Below are positions 1 to 7,095 of a DNA stretch of 64,000 nt, piece after piece. The DNA comes from Lentzea albidocapillata (lineage in GTDB: Bacteria; Actinomycetota; Actinomycetes; Mycobacteriales; Pseudonocardiaceae), in assembly GCF_000719115.1 (NCBI RefSeq), contig NZ_JOEA01000008.1:248001-312000 (forward strand). The letters are read 5' to 3'. Numbering within the stretch: the first letter of the stretch is position 1; each line of letters opens with the position of its first letter. Both the position numbers and the translations under genes were made by a program. The notes below the pieces were generated by a model that searched no databases, was not told the origin of the DNA, and saw only the letters and a list, made by a program, of their open reading frames with translations.

Positions 1-906
1 CAGGTAGCCGAGCTCGGCGTCCCGGCCGATCAGCGCGACGGGCGCGCGGGGCAGCTGCGCGGGGATCGTCACCGGCACGGGTTCAGGCGCGGACACCGGC
101 TGCGGCACGCGGACGGGCGCGCGTTCCGGCTCGGGGCTGTCCCCCGCCAGCACTGCCTGGTGCACCCGGCGCAGTTCGGGGCCCGGCTCGACGCCGAGCT
201 CCTCGATGAGCACGGCGCGCGCTTCCCGGTACGCGGCCAGCGCCTCGGCCTGCCGGCCGGCCTGGACCAGCGCCCTCATCAGCAGCCCGTGGCCGCGTTC
301 GCGCAACGGGTGCTCGACGACCGTCAGGCTCAGCTGCGAGACCAGTTCCGGACCCTGCCCGATCGCGAGACCGAGCTCGGCCCGTTCCTCCAGCACCGCG
401 AGCCGGCGTTCGACGAGACGACCGCGTTCGACGTCGGCGAGGAGACCGGACACACCGCCCAGCGGCTCGGCGCGGAACAACGCCAGCGCGTCGTCGAGCT
501 CGACCGCGGCTCCGGCCAGGTCACCGGCGGCGCGCATGCGGTTCGCGAGCAGCACTTGACGTTCGAACACGTCGAGGTCCAGGGCACCGGGCTCGACGCG
601 CATCAGGTAGCCGTCGCCGACCGACGTCAGCAGCTCGGCGGGAGCCCTCCTGGCACGGGTCGGTTCGAGGGCCCTGCGCAGTCCGGCGACATAGGTCTGG
701 ACCAGGTTGACCGCACTCGAGGGCACGTTGTCGCCCCACACGGCCTCGATGATGTGCCCGCGACTGACCGGCGTGTTGCGCGCCAGCAGCAGGACCGCGA
801 GGACGGCGCGCTGCTTCGCCGCACCGAGATCAACCTCTTGACCTGCGCGAACGACCCGGAGAAGGCCGAGAACCTCGAACCGAAGGGGTTCCTCGCCGTG
901 CGTCAC
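1..906 (-). CDS. AfsR/SARP-type transcriptional regulator, 3' end outside window
   Basis: Reading leftward from a GTG at 906, the first 302 codons stay open to the window edge. Residues 1-90 look like an OmpR-type winged helix: it opens THGEEPLRFEVLG and carries AKQRAVLAVLLLARN and SAVNLVQTYVAGLRRAL. Residues about 100-245 form a bacterial transcriptional activation (BTAD) domain ending ELGVEPGPELRRVHQAVL. After a Pro-rich linker the frame reaches LIGRDAEL at about residue 295, the usual opening of an NB-ARC/AAA ATPase domain. This is therefore probably a large AfsR-like protein rather than a short SARP. The GTG was chosen because AAGGA lies about 6 bases upstream. The family activates secondary-metabolite or developmental genes; the target here is unknown. 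Confidence 0.85.
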   Translation of the reverse strand, partial: MTHGEEPLRFEVLGLLRVVRAGQEVDLGAAKQRAVLAVLLLARNTPVSRGHIIEAVWGDNVPSSAVNLVQTYVAGLRRALEPTRARRAPAELLTSVGDGYLMRVEPGALDLDVFERQVLLANRMRAAGDLAGAAVELDDALALFRAEPLGGVSGLLADVERGRLVERRLAVLEERAELGLAIGQGPELVSQLSLTVVEHPLRERGHGLLMRALVQAGRQAEALAAYREARAVLIEELGVEPGPELRRVHQAVLAGDSPEPERAPVRVPQPVSAPEPVPVTIPAQLPRAPVALIGRDAELGYL

Positions 907-1100
907 CGATCTGTCCTTCGCCTGTGGGCCACCTGGAGCTTGAAGATCACTTCAGTCGGGCTCCAGTCGTGCTGTAGAAGGCATTCTTACGCTTAGCGTG
1001 TCCAACCAACCACAGACGGCGAGATCAACGGAAACCGGAGATCCGCGAGTCGGAACAGGTTGGACCGGACAGCGGAACCTCCGCTGCTCCCCATGATCGA

Positions 1101-1163
1101 CGTGGGTCGGCCGGCGTGCAAGGGGCATCCAGCCCGCGGCGGCGGAACGCCGGCCGGCCCACG
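1101..1163. repeat. Imperfect 17-bp inverted repeat
   Basis: The arms at 1101-1117 (CGTGGGTCGGCCGGCGT) and 1147-1163 (ACGCCGGCCGGCCCACG) match at 16 of 17 positions across a 29-base spacer. AAGGGG inside the spacer (1120-1125) and CCCCTT just outside the right arm (1165-1170) are also complementary. It lies in the 321-base gap between the AfsR-like gene and the DUF397 gene, where I see no coding sequence. It could be an operator of the AfsR-like gene or a transcript structure. Confidence 0.5.
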
Positions 1164-1176
1164 TCCCCTTTACGCG

Positions 1177-1213
1177 AGAAGGCCCTGGCTGGATGATCCA
1201 GCCAGGGCCTTCT
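1177..1213 (-). terminator. Terminator of the XRE-DUF397 operon
   Basis: A perfect 17-bp stem (1177-1193 with 1197-1213) closes a 3-base loop. It begins 15 bases after the DUF397 stop codon. There is no clear U-run, which is common for actinobacterial hairpin terminators. Confidence 0.8.
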
Positions 1214-1227
1214 GCCGTACCTGCCGA

Positions 1228-1428
1228 TCAGCTGACAAAAGAGCCGATCTTCGCGGCGGTGAGGAAGGTGTCCCATCCCCCGTCGCCGAACTCCAGCCGC
1301 GCTCCGTCCGCGTTCTTGCTGTCACGGACCGCGGCGCCGGCTGGGACGAGCGCGATCTCCACGCAATCGGGCCCACCGGCCGACGACCTGCTGCTCTTTC
1401 GCCAACGCAAGCTTTCCACTCTGTTCAC
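1228..1428 (-). CDS. DUF397 domain-containing protein
   Basis: This 66-residue protein is essentially one DUF397 domain, recognised by LRWRKSSRSSAGGPDCVEIA near the N-terminus and AVRDSKNADGARLEF in the middle. It starts at GTG 12 bases after the stop of the XRE/DUF5753 gene, so the two are almost certainly cotranscribed. Such pairs are very common and multicopy in Streptomyces and Pseudonocardiales, the WhiJ/BldB-related systems. The small protein is thought to modulate the DNA-binding partner, sometimes described as toxin-antitoxin-like. The specific role here is unknown. Confidence 0.9.
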   Translation of the reverse strand: MNRVESLRWRKSSRSSAGGPDCVEIALVPAGAAVRDSKNADGARLEFGDGGWDTFLTAAKIGSFVS

Positions 1429-1440
1429 TCCCGGTCGCTG

Positions 1441-2289
1441 TCACGCGAGAGTGCGAGCGATCTCCGTGATCAGGGTTGCCGATTCCCGCGGGGTCTGGGC
1501 GGAAGTCACGAGACGCTCGAACATCTCGGCGTAGGAATGGACGTCCGACTGTTGTTCCAGGTAGACGCCGCTTCTGGTGCTTTCGATGTACACCACGTCG
1601 GGGTCGAGCCGCTCGGGAAAGCTCAGGATGACGAACGGGCCGTCCATCGCGGCATGACCACCGGCGCTGAACGGCACGACCTGCATCGTGACGTTCGGCA
1701 ATGCACCGACTTCGAGAAGACGCGCCATCTGCGCGCGCATCACCTCGACGCCGCCGACGAGCCGGCGCAGGGCGGCTTCGTCGATCACGACGTGCAGGCG
1801 CAACGGGTCGTCCTCACTCAGCAAGGCCTGCCTGGCCTTGCGCAACCGGACGCGCCGGTCGATCTCGGCGGTGCGCGCGTCCGGCAGCACCTGTGAGATC
1901 AACGCCCTCGTGTACGCCTCGCACTGCAGCAGGCCCGGGATCATCAGCCCCTGGTAGGTCCTGATCGAGTCCGCGTCGGCCTCGTACCCCACGTATCGAC
2001 CGGGCACGATGTCGCCGAACTCGTCCCACCACGCCTTGCGACGGGCTTCCCTTGCCAGCTGGACCAGTTCTTCGAGGGTGGCGACGTCCGCGTCGTAAGC
2101 GCTGAGCATGTCCCGCACGTCACGCGGGCTCACCCCCACACGCCCCGTCTCGATGCGGCTGATCTTGGAAGCCGAGCACTCGAGGCGCTCGCCGACCTCC
2201 TCGATCGTCAGCCCGGCCACTTCGCGCAGCCTCCGAAGCTCGCTCACGAGCCGGCGCTTGCGCAGGGTCGGGCTGCTGCCCCGTGACAT
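1441..2289 (-). CDS. XRE-family helix-turn-helix regulator with DUF5753 domain
   Basis: The product has 282 residues. An N-terminal HTH_3/XRE domain covers about residues 15-70, with LRRLREVAGLTIEEVGERLE followed by SASKISRIETGRV as the recognition helix region. Residues about 95-280 form the DUF5753 (Scr1-type) domain, including IPGLLQCEAYTRAL and HVVIDEAALRR. The ATG has a strong AGGAGG site about 7 bases upstream. It is the first gene of a two-gene operon with DUF397 and probably binds its own promoter region, as these families usually do. Confidence 0.92.
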   Translation of the reverse strand: MSRGSSPTLRKRRLVSELRRLREVAGLTIEEVGERLECSASKISRIETGRVGVSPRDVRDMLSAYDADVATLEELVQLAREARRKAWWDEFGDIVPGRYVGYEADADSIRTYQGLMIPGLLQCEAYTRALISQVLPDARTAEIDRRVRLRKARQALLSEDDPLRLHVVIDEAALRRLVGGVEVMRAQMARLLEVGALPNVTMQVVPFSAGGHAAMDGPFVILSFPERLDPDVVYIESTRSGVYLEQQSDVHSYAEMFERLVTSAQTPRESATLITEIARTLA

Positions 2290-2361
2290 CCCACACCTCC
2301 TGGTCGTTCCCAGTTTGAGAGCAAACCAGCGCGTCGCAAAGAGACGTCATCCATTCGTGTA

Positions 2362-2374
2362 CTGCAACTTGCAG
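2362..2374. promoter_or_regulatory. Candidate operator of the XRE/DUF397 pair
   Basis: The 13-bp palindrome CTGCAACTTGCAG has 6-base arms around one central base. It lies 73 bases upstream of the XRE start and 64 bases upstream of the divergent small gene at 2438. Its position suits a site controlling both. Assigning it to the XRE protein is inference. Confidence 0.4.
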
Positions 2375-2437
2375 ATCGCAGGTTCGGCGCGACAGTCTGC
2401 ATGGGCTGCTTACGTAGGGACTGGAGCTCTGAGCCTG

Positions 2438-2755
2438 ATGGCCGTCACGGTGTTCAGCCAACTGGACAATTCGCTGCACTCGCACCTGGCCACACTCACC
2501 GACCTCGCCGAACGCGGCGACGACCAGACCGCTCTCGTACTCGCCAGGGTTGAGTTGCCGAGGGTGGTCGCGGTGGTGAAGGCGTTGCTCGACGAGCACC
2601 AGCCCGACGAGCACGGCCGGTGCGCGACCTGCAAGCGCGGCTGGTTCTCACGGCGGATGCCCGCACCGTGCCGTGCTTACCTCTCGGCGCAGCTGATCCT
2701 GACCGTCGTCGGCCAGGAGACTTCACACGGCAAGCACCTGCGCTCGGTAGGCTGA
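2438..2755 (+). CDS. Small conserved-looking hypothetical protein with CxxC motif
   Basis: I do not recognise a named family. The 105-residue product starts MAVTVFSQLDNSLHSHLATL. It is mostly helical and ends with a basic, cysteine-containing segment (HGRCATCKRGWFSRR, then PAPCRAYLSAQLIL). The CxxC plus a third Cys could bind a metal, but this is not shown. The frame is open further upstream, but the codon pattern and the divergent XRE promoter favour ATG 2438; GGAG lies about 12 bases before it. Being divergent from the XRE/DUF397 operon suggests it is its regulatory target or accessory. Confidence 0.6.
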   Translation: MAVTVFSQLDNSLHSHLATLTDLAERGDDQTALVLARVELPRVVAVVKALLDEHQPDEHGRCATCKRGWFSRRMPAPCRAYLSAQLILTVVGQETSHGKHLRSVG

Positions 2756-2796
2756 ATTTCCGGAACTCGATAGTTCTTCAGTTCCGTCCCGACCTG

Positions 2797-2829
2797 GGCC
2801 GGCTCCGCATCCCCCGACCGGAGCCGGCC
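2797..2829 (+). terminator. Terminator after the 2438 gene
   Basis: A perfect 10-bp GC-rich stem (GGCCGGCTCC with GGAGCCGGCC) closes a 13-base loop, 42 bases after the stop codon. It directly abuts the palindromic element at 2833. Confidence 0.7.
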
Positions 2830-2832
2830 CTG

Positions 2833-2999
2833 CTAGTGCCGCGACCGGCAACCTTCGCCGCGTCTTCGACGCTCAGCAGGGCGCCTCGCGGCACCGGCCC
2901 CACGCCCACAGCCAACCAGGATGAGGACGCGGGGCCGGCACCACGAGACACCCGTCTGACCGCCGAATACGGGGCAAAGGCTGCCGGTCGCGGCACTAG
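2833..2999. repeat. 167-bp near-palindromic element with CTAG termini (MITE/REP-like)
   Basis: The outer 27 bases of each end are inverted copies matching at 25 of 27 positions: 2833-2859 begins CTAGTGCCGCGACCGGCA, and 2973-2999 is its complement. Homology continues inward for about 75 bases per arm with scattered mismatches, leaving a short centre near 2910-2925. The element carries no convincing gene and would fold into one long hairpin. The length, terminal inverted repeats and possible CTAG target-site ends suggest a non-autonomous mobile element. Only one copy is in this window. Confidence 0.65.
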
Positions 3000-3207
3000 G
3001 TCATCACCTCGCGTAACGACGCCGGTCAAGATCAACACGGTTGGCTGAAAGATCTGCCACCGCAGCGATTCCGGCCTCATCATGGACGTCGACGCGGCCT
3101 GATCCCGGCCCTCGATGCCTGTGCCGACACGGAGGTGTTCCCGTGCCGACCCCGCATGACCGCGCCGACGAGCTCGATGCCGTCCGGCCGCGACGCATGC
3201 TGCCCTT

Positions 3208-3225
3208 AGAGCGCTTCTAGAGCGC
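3208..3225. promoter_or_regulatory. Direct repeat TAGAGCGC with 11-bp period upstream of sulP-CA
   Basis: TAGAGCGC occurs at 3207-3214 and again at 3218-3225, one helical turn apart and 75-93 bases before the GTG of the SulP-carbonic anhydrase gene. This spacing is typical of tandem regulator half-sites. No regulator can be named. Confidence 0.35.
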
Positions 3226-3248
3226 AACCCTTCGCAGTTCCCCTCCCG

Positions 3249-3271
3249 CCCTGTGCCTCCGTCGCACAGGG
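3249..3271 (+). promoter_or_regulatory. Leader hairpin of the SulP-carbonic anhydrase gene
   Basis: CCCTGTGC and GCACAGGG form a perfect 8-bp stem with a 7-base loop, ending 28 bases before the start codon. It could stabilise or regulate the leader, or lie just downstream of the promoter. Confidence 0.4.
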
Positions 3272-3299
3272 CTATGCCGCTATCCGCAAAGGGAAACCC

Positions 3300-5513
3300 G
3301 TGAACCATCTGCCCAGATCCAACGCCGGCGAGCACACCCCGCACGGTCCTCCGCTGATCCTGAAGCACGACCTGCCCGCGAGCTTCGTGCTGTTCCTGAT
3401 CTCGATCCCGCTGTCGCTCGGCATCGCGCACGCCACGGGCGCGCCGTTGATGGCGGGGATCATCTCCGCGGTCATCGGCGGCGTGGTCGTCGGCGCGATC
3501 AGCGGGGCACCGTTGCAGATCAGCGGTCCGGGCACCGGGCTCGTGGTCATCGTCGCCGGGCTGGTGGCGCAGTTCGGGTGGGCGGCCACCGCGGCGATCA
3601 CGCTGGCCGCGGGCATGCTGCAACTGGCGCTGGGGCTCACCGGGATCAGCCGCGTGGTGATGTCGCTGTCCCCCGCCGTCGTGCACGGCATGCTCGCGGG
3701 CATCGGCATCTCGATCGCCGCCGGGCAGCTCGTGGTGGTGCTGGGCGGAACGGCGGCGTCGTCCGTGCCCGCGAACCTCGCCCTGCTGCCGGGAGAAGTG
3801 GCCGGCGCCTCGCTGGGCTCGGTGATCGCCGGCGCAGTGGCGATCGCGGTTCTGCTTGTGTGGCCGCGAGTTCCGCGTGCCTCGCTGGTCCCCGCGCCGC
3901 TGGTGGCCGTGGTTCTGGCGACCGCGCTGGCGTTCGTGCTGCGCCTCGACGTCGCCCACGTCGACCTGCCGGACAGCCACGCGCTGACGTTCCCGGAGAT
4001 GCCGCAGGGCAACGTCGGTACGGTGGTCACGGCCATCGTCACGGTCGCGCTGGTGGCGAGCATGGAGTCGTTGCTGTCCGCCGTCGCCACGGACCGGCTG
4101 CACGACGGGCCGCGTGCCCGGCTGGACAAGGAACTCATCGCGCAGGGCACCGGCAACGTGCTCGCGGGCGCGCTGGGCGGGTTCCCGATCAGCGGCGGCC
4201 TGGCGCGCAGCTCCACGAACGTCGCGGCGGGCGCCAAGACCCGGTACGCCGCGATCTTCCAGGGCGTGTGGATCGCGGTGGCCGTGCTGGCGTTCAGCCC
4301 CGCCCTGGAGCTGATCCCGTTGTCCGCGCTGGCGGGCGTGCTGTTCGTCGTCGGGCTCAAGCTCGTGTCGCTCCAGCGGATGCGGAACCTGCTGCAGCAC
4401 AGGGAGTTCGTGGTCTACGCCGTGACCGTCCTCGGCGTCGTCCTCTTCGGACTGCTGGAGGGCGTGGTCGCCGGGCTCGTCGTCGCGCTGCTGCGTGCGC
4501 TGTACCGGTTGACGCACTGCTCGGTGCGCGTCGAGGGCAACCGGGTGTGCGTGCGGGGATCGCTGGTATTCCTGGGAGTCGGACGGCTCGTGCGCGAGCT
4601 GCGCGGGATGCCGCAGGGCGAGACCGTCGTGCTGGAGCTGCACGTCGACTACCTGGACCACGCGTCCTACGAGGCGATCAACGACTGGCGCGAGGGCTAC
4701 GAACGGCTCGGTGGCCGAGTGCGGGTCGACGAGGTGCACGACACCTGGTTCGACCGGGCGAACCAGGGCAAACCGGGGCGGCGCAAGACATTGCCCGGCC
4801 CGCTGCCGCGCTGGTTCGCGCCGTGGTCGCACTGGCAGGGCACGCCCGGCGCCGTGACGTTGCCGGCCCAGCGCGCCTCGGCGGAAAGCGACCCGATGCT
4901 GCTCGGGATGCGCGAGTTCGAACGCCGCTCCGCGCCGTTGGTGCGGCCGTTCCTGCACGAACTGGCGATGCGCGGGCAGCGTCCCCAGCAGTTGTTCATC
5001 ACGTGTGCGGACTCCCGCGTGGTGCCGAACCTGATCACCACGTCCGGGCCGGGCGACCTCTTCTGCGTACGCAACATCGGCAACCTGGTACCGATGTCGT
5101 CCGCGGAGGACAGGTCGGTCGGGGCTGCAGTCGAGTACGCCGTGGAGATCCTGAACGTCAGCACGATCGTCGTGTGTGGACACTCCGACTGCGGCGCGAT
5201 GAAGGCGTTGGTCAGCGGGTCCGCGCCGCGCGGATCGCACCTGCGCTCGTGGCTGCGCAACGCCGAACCGTCGCTGATCAGGTTCCACGCGCCGACGGCG
5301 CCCGGTTGCGCGGAACTGCCGGTGGCGGACCGGCTCGCCGTGGCGAACGTCGCGCAGCAGCTGGACAACCTGCTCGGCTACCCGAGCGTCCGGGAGGCGA
5401 TCGTGGCGGGCACGCTCACGTTGAAGGGCATGTACTTCGACATCTCGAACGCCCGCGTGTACCTGGTGGACGCGGACCGCAACGGGCTCGAACCCGTGCC
5501 TTCACCGGCATAA
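3300..5513 (+). CDS. SulP-family anion transporter fused to beta-carbonic anhydrase
   Basis: The product has 737 residues. Residues about 20-400 are a SulP transporter core (LPASFVLFLISIPLSLGIAH, many hydrophobic helices, DRLHDGPRARLDKELIAQG). Residues about 410-490 are a STAS-like segment, and about 520-730 a beta-carbonic anhydrase. The zinc ligands are visible: Cys569 in FITCADSR with its Asp-Arg pair, and His628 and Cys631 in CGHSDCGAM. SulP-CA fusions are thought to couple bicarbonate transport to CO2 hydration at the inner membrane face. The GTG start has AAAGGGA just upstream. A split version of the same pair lies at 21255-23169. The transported ion (bicarbonate or sulfate) cannot be settled from sequence. 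Confidence 0.93.
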   Translation: MNHLPRSNAGEHTPHGPPLILKHDLPASFVLFLISIPLSLGIAHATGAPLMAGIISAVIGGVVVGAISGAPLQISGPGTGLVVIVAGLVAQFGWAATAAITLAAGMLQLALGLTGISRVVMSLSPAVVHGMLAGIGISIAAGQLVVVLGGTAASSVPANLALLPGEVAGASLGSVIAGAVAIAVLLVWPRVPRASLVPAPLVAVVLATALAFVLRLDVAHVDLPDSHALTFPEMPQGNVGTVVTAIVTVALVASMESLLSAVATDRLHDGPRARLDKELIAQGTGNVLAGALGGFPISGGLARSSTNVAAGAKTRYAAIFQGVWIAVAVLAFSPALELIPLSALAGVLFVVGLKLVSLQRMRNLLQHREFVVYAVTVLGVVLFGLLEGVVAGLVVALLRALYRLTHCSVRVEGNRVCVRGSLVFLGVGRLVRELRGMPQGETVVLELHVDYLDHASYEAINDWREGYERLGGRVRVDEVHDTWFDRANQGKPGRRKTLPGPLPRWFAPWSHWQGTPGAVTLPAQRASAESDPMLLGMREFERRSAPLVRPFLHELAMRGQRPQQLFITCADSRVVPNLITTSGPGDLFCVRNIGNLVPMSSAEDRSVGAAVEYAVEILNVSTIVVCGHSDCGAMKALVSGSAPRGSHLRSWLRNAEPSLIRFHAPTAPGCAELPVADRLAVANVAQQLDNLLGYPSVREAIVAGTLTLKGMYFDISNARVYLVDADRNGLEPVPSPA

Positions 5514-5519
5514 AAACGA

Positions 5520-5550
5520 GGAGCCGCCCCAAAAGACTCGGGGCGGCTCC
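5520..5550. terminator. Shared bidirectional terminator
   Basis: GGAGCCGCCCC and GGGGCGGCTCC form a perfect 11-bp stem with a 9-base loop. It lies 6 bases after the SulP-CA stop and 15 bases after the stop of the convergent carboxypeptidase gene, so it can serve both. Confidence 0.85.
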
Positions 5551-5565
5551 ACTTGGGACGTTCTG

Positions 5566-7095
5566 CTAGCAGGTACCGATCCAGGAGCACTCCACGTCGA
5601 AGCGTTCCTGGGCGGGAACCTTCGCGCGGTCCTGCGCCGGAGCCTTGCGCTGCTGCGGCACCGACTGGACCTGCGGCGAGACCGTGCCGCCCTCCGAGGC
5701 CAGGCGCACGGCGATCCTGTCCTCGATGTTCTTCGGGTTGTTGAAGAGCAGGACGTTGTTCTGCACCACCGAGAACACGAGGTCACGGCCCGCCGCGGTC
5801 TTCACGTAGCCCGCCAGGCCCGAGACACCCGAGAGCGACCCGGTCTTGGCCTTCACGTTGCCCGCTGCCGGGGTGTTCCTCATGCGGTTGACCAGTGTGC
5901 CGTCGACACCGGCGACGGGCAGTGAGGCCTGCCACGCGGAGAACCACGGCTTGGTCCTCGCCTTGATCAGCACCGACGTGAGGTCGTCCGGCGAGAACTG
6001 GTCGAGCCGGGACATGCCGGAACCGTCGAAGACCTCGACCGCGTTCGGGTCGACGCCCAGACCGGACCACTTGGTGCTGAGCTGGTTGATGCCGTTGGTG
6101 AACGAGCCGCCCGCGGTCTTGACCAGCACCTCGGCCAGCATGTTGTTGCTGTCCTTGAGCAACGGCACGATCAGCTCGCCGAGCGTCATCGACGTGTCGG
6201 TCGCGAGGACAGTGGCATCGGCCGGCGCCTTCTGCCGCTTCACACCGCCGGTGACGGTGATCCCGCTGGCCTGCAACGCCTTCTGGAACACCGACGTCAC
6301 GAGCCCGGCCGGGTCCTTGACCGACGAGAGCCTGGTGGTCTCGACGGACGTCGACCCGCTGACGATGATCCGGTTCGTGCCGTGCTCGCGTTCCACGAAG
6401 AGGCCGGCGTTGCCGGTCGTCGCCGTGGACACGACCTGCACGTGGTCGTTCGCCGGTTCGGTCGTGACGACGGCCGGGGCGCCCGCCGCGGCACCCGGCT
6501 TGACGCGCACGAGGACCGTGCCCGCGCTGAACTTCGCGTCCGGCGAGAACGTGAGCGCCGACGTCTCCGCGCTGTAGGAGAACGGCTCGTCGTCCCACGC
6601 CCAGCCTGTGCCGTACGGCTGCGCGTCGAACTTCGTGTCGTCGATGACCAACGCGCCGTTCACGGTGGTGACACCGCTGGCCTTCAACGTGTCCGCGAGC
6701 TGCTGGTAGCGCAGCCGGGACATCGTCGGGTCGCCGCCACCGCGCAGCGCCAGGTCGCCCTTGAGCACCGCCCCGGACTTCGTGCCGCTCGACACGAGCT
6801 CGGTCTTCCAGCGGAAGTCCGGGCCCAGCAGGTCGAGCGCTGTCGTCGTGGTGAGCAGCTTCATGTTCGACGCCACCTGGGAACGCCTGCTGCTCTGCCT
6901 GGTGTAGATCACTTCTCCGGAACCGGCGTCCCGCACGACCAGGCCGACGTCCGCGCCCTTGAGCGCGTTGTCGGCCAGGATCGTGTCGAGATCAGCCGTG
7001 AGGGCTTCGTTGCCGACCGCCACGGCGCCGCCGCTGGACGTCAGGGAAACCCCTGCCGCCACAGCGATGACCGCGCCCAGAACTCGGAACTTCAC
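5566..7095 (-). CDS. dacB: D-alanyl-D-alanine carboxypeptidase/endopeptidase (S13, PBP4/DacB)
   Basis: This 509-residue exported serine peptidase trims peptidoglycan stem peptides. Residues 1-27 form a signal peptide (MKFRVLGAVIAVAAGVSLTS). The three penicillin-binding motifs are present: Ser76-Asn-Met-Lys79 (SxxK), Ser316-Asn-Asn318 (SxN) and Lys417-Thr-Gly419 (KTG). About 30 extra residues follow the catalytic fold; they are rich in Gln, Pro and Lys and end CSWIGTC with two cysteines. The GTG start overlaps the gnd stop by 4 bases (GTGA), so translation is probably coupled. Pairing with gnd appears to be positional rather than functional. Confidence 0.93.
   Translation of the reverse strand: MKFRVLGAVIAVAAGVSLTSSGGAVAVGNEALTADLDTILADNALKGADVGLVVRDAGSGEVIYTRQSSRRSQVASNMKLLTTTTALDLLGPDFRWKTELVSSGTKSGAVLKGDLALRGGGDPTMSRLRYQQLADTLKASGVTTVNGALVIDDTKFDAQPYGTGWAWDDEPFSYSAETSALTFSPDAKFSAGTVLVRVKPGAAAGAPAVVTTEPANDHVQVVSTATTGNAGLFVEREHGTNRIIVSGSTSVETTRLSSVKDPAGLVTSVFQKALQASGITVTGGVKRQKAPADATVLATDTSMTLGELIVPLLKDSNNMLAEVLVKTAGGSFTNGINQLSTKWSGLGVDPNAVEVFDGSGMSRLDQFSPDDLTSVLIKARTKPWFSAWQASLPVAGVDGTLVNRMRNTPAAGNVKAKTGSLSGVSGLAGYVKTAAGRDLVFSVVQNNVLLFNNPKNIEDRIAVRLASEGGTVSPQVQSVPQQRKAPAQDRAKVPAQERFDVECSWIGTC

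Noticed and set aside
1..906. Marker of a nearby antibiotic gene cluster
   Set aside because: The AfsR-like regulator alone does not imply a cluster; no biosynthetic genes follow in the window.
2778..5288. Long open frame antisense to the SulP-carbonic anhydrase gene
   Set aside because: It is dominated by Arg, Gln, His and Asp in the usual antisense pattern and covers the clear transporter and CA motifs on the other strand.
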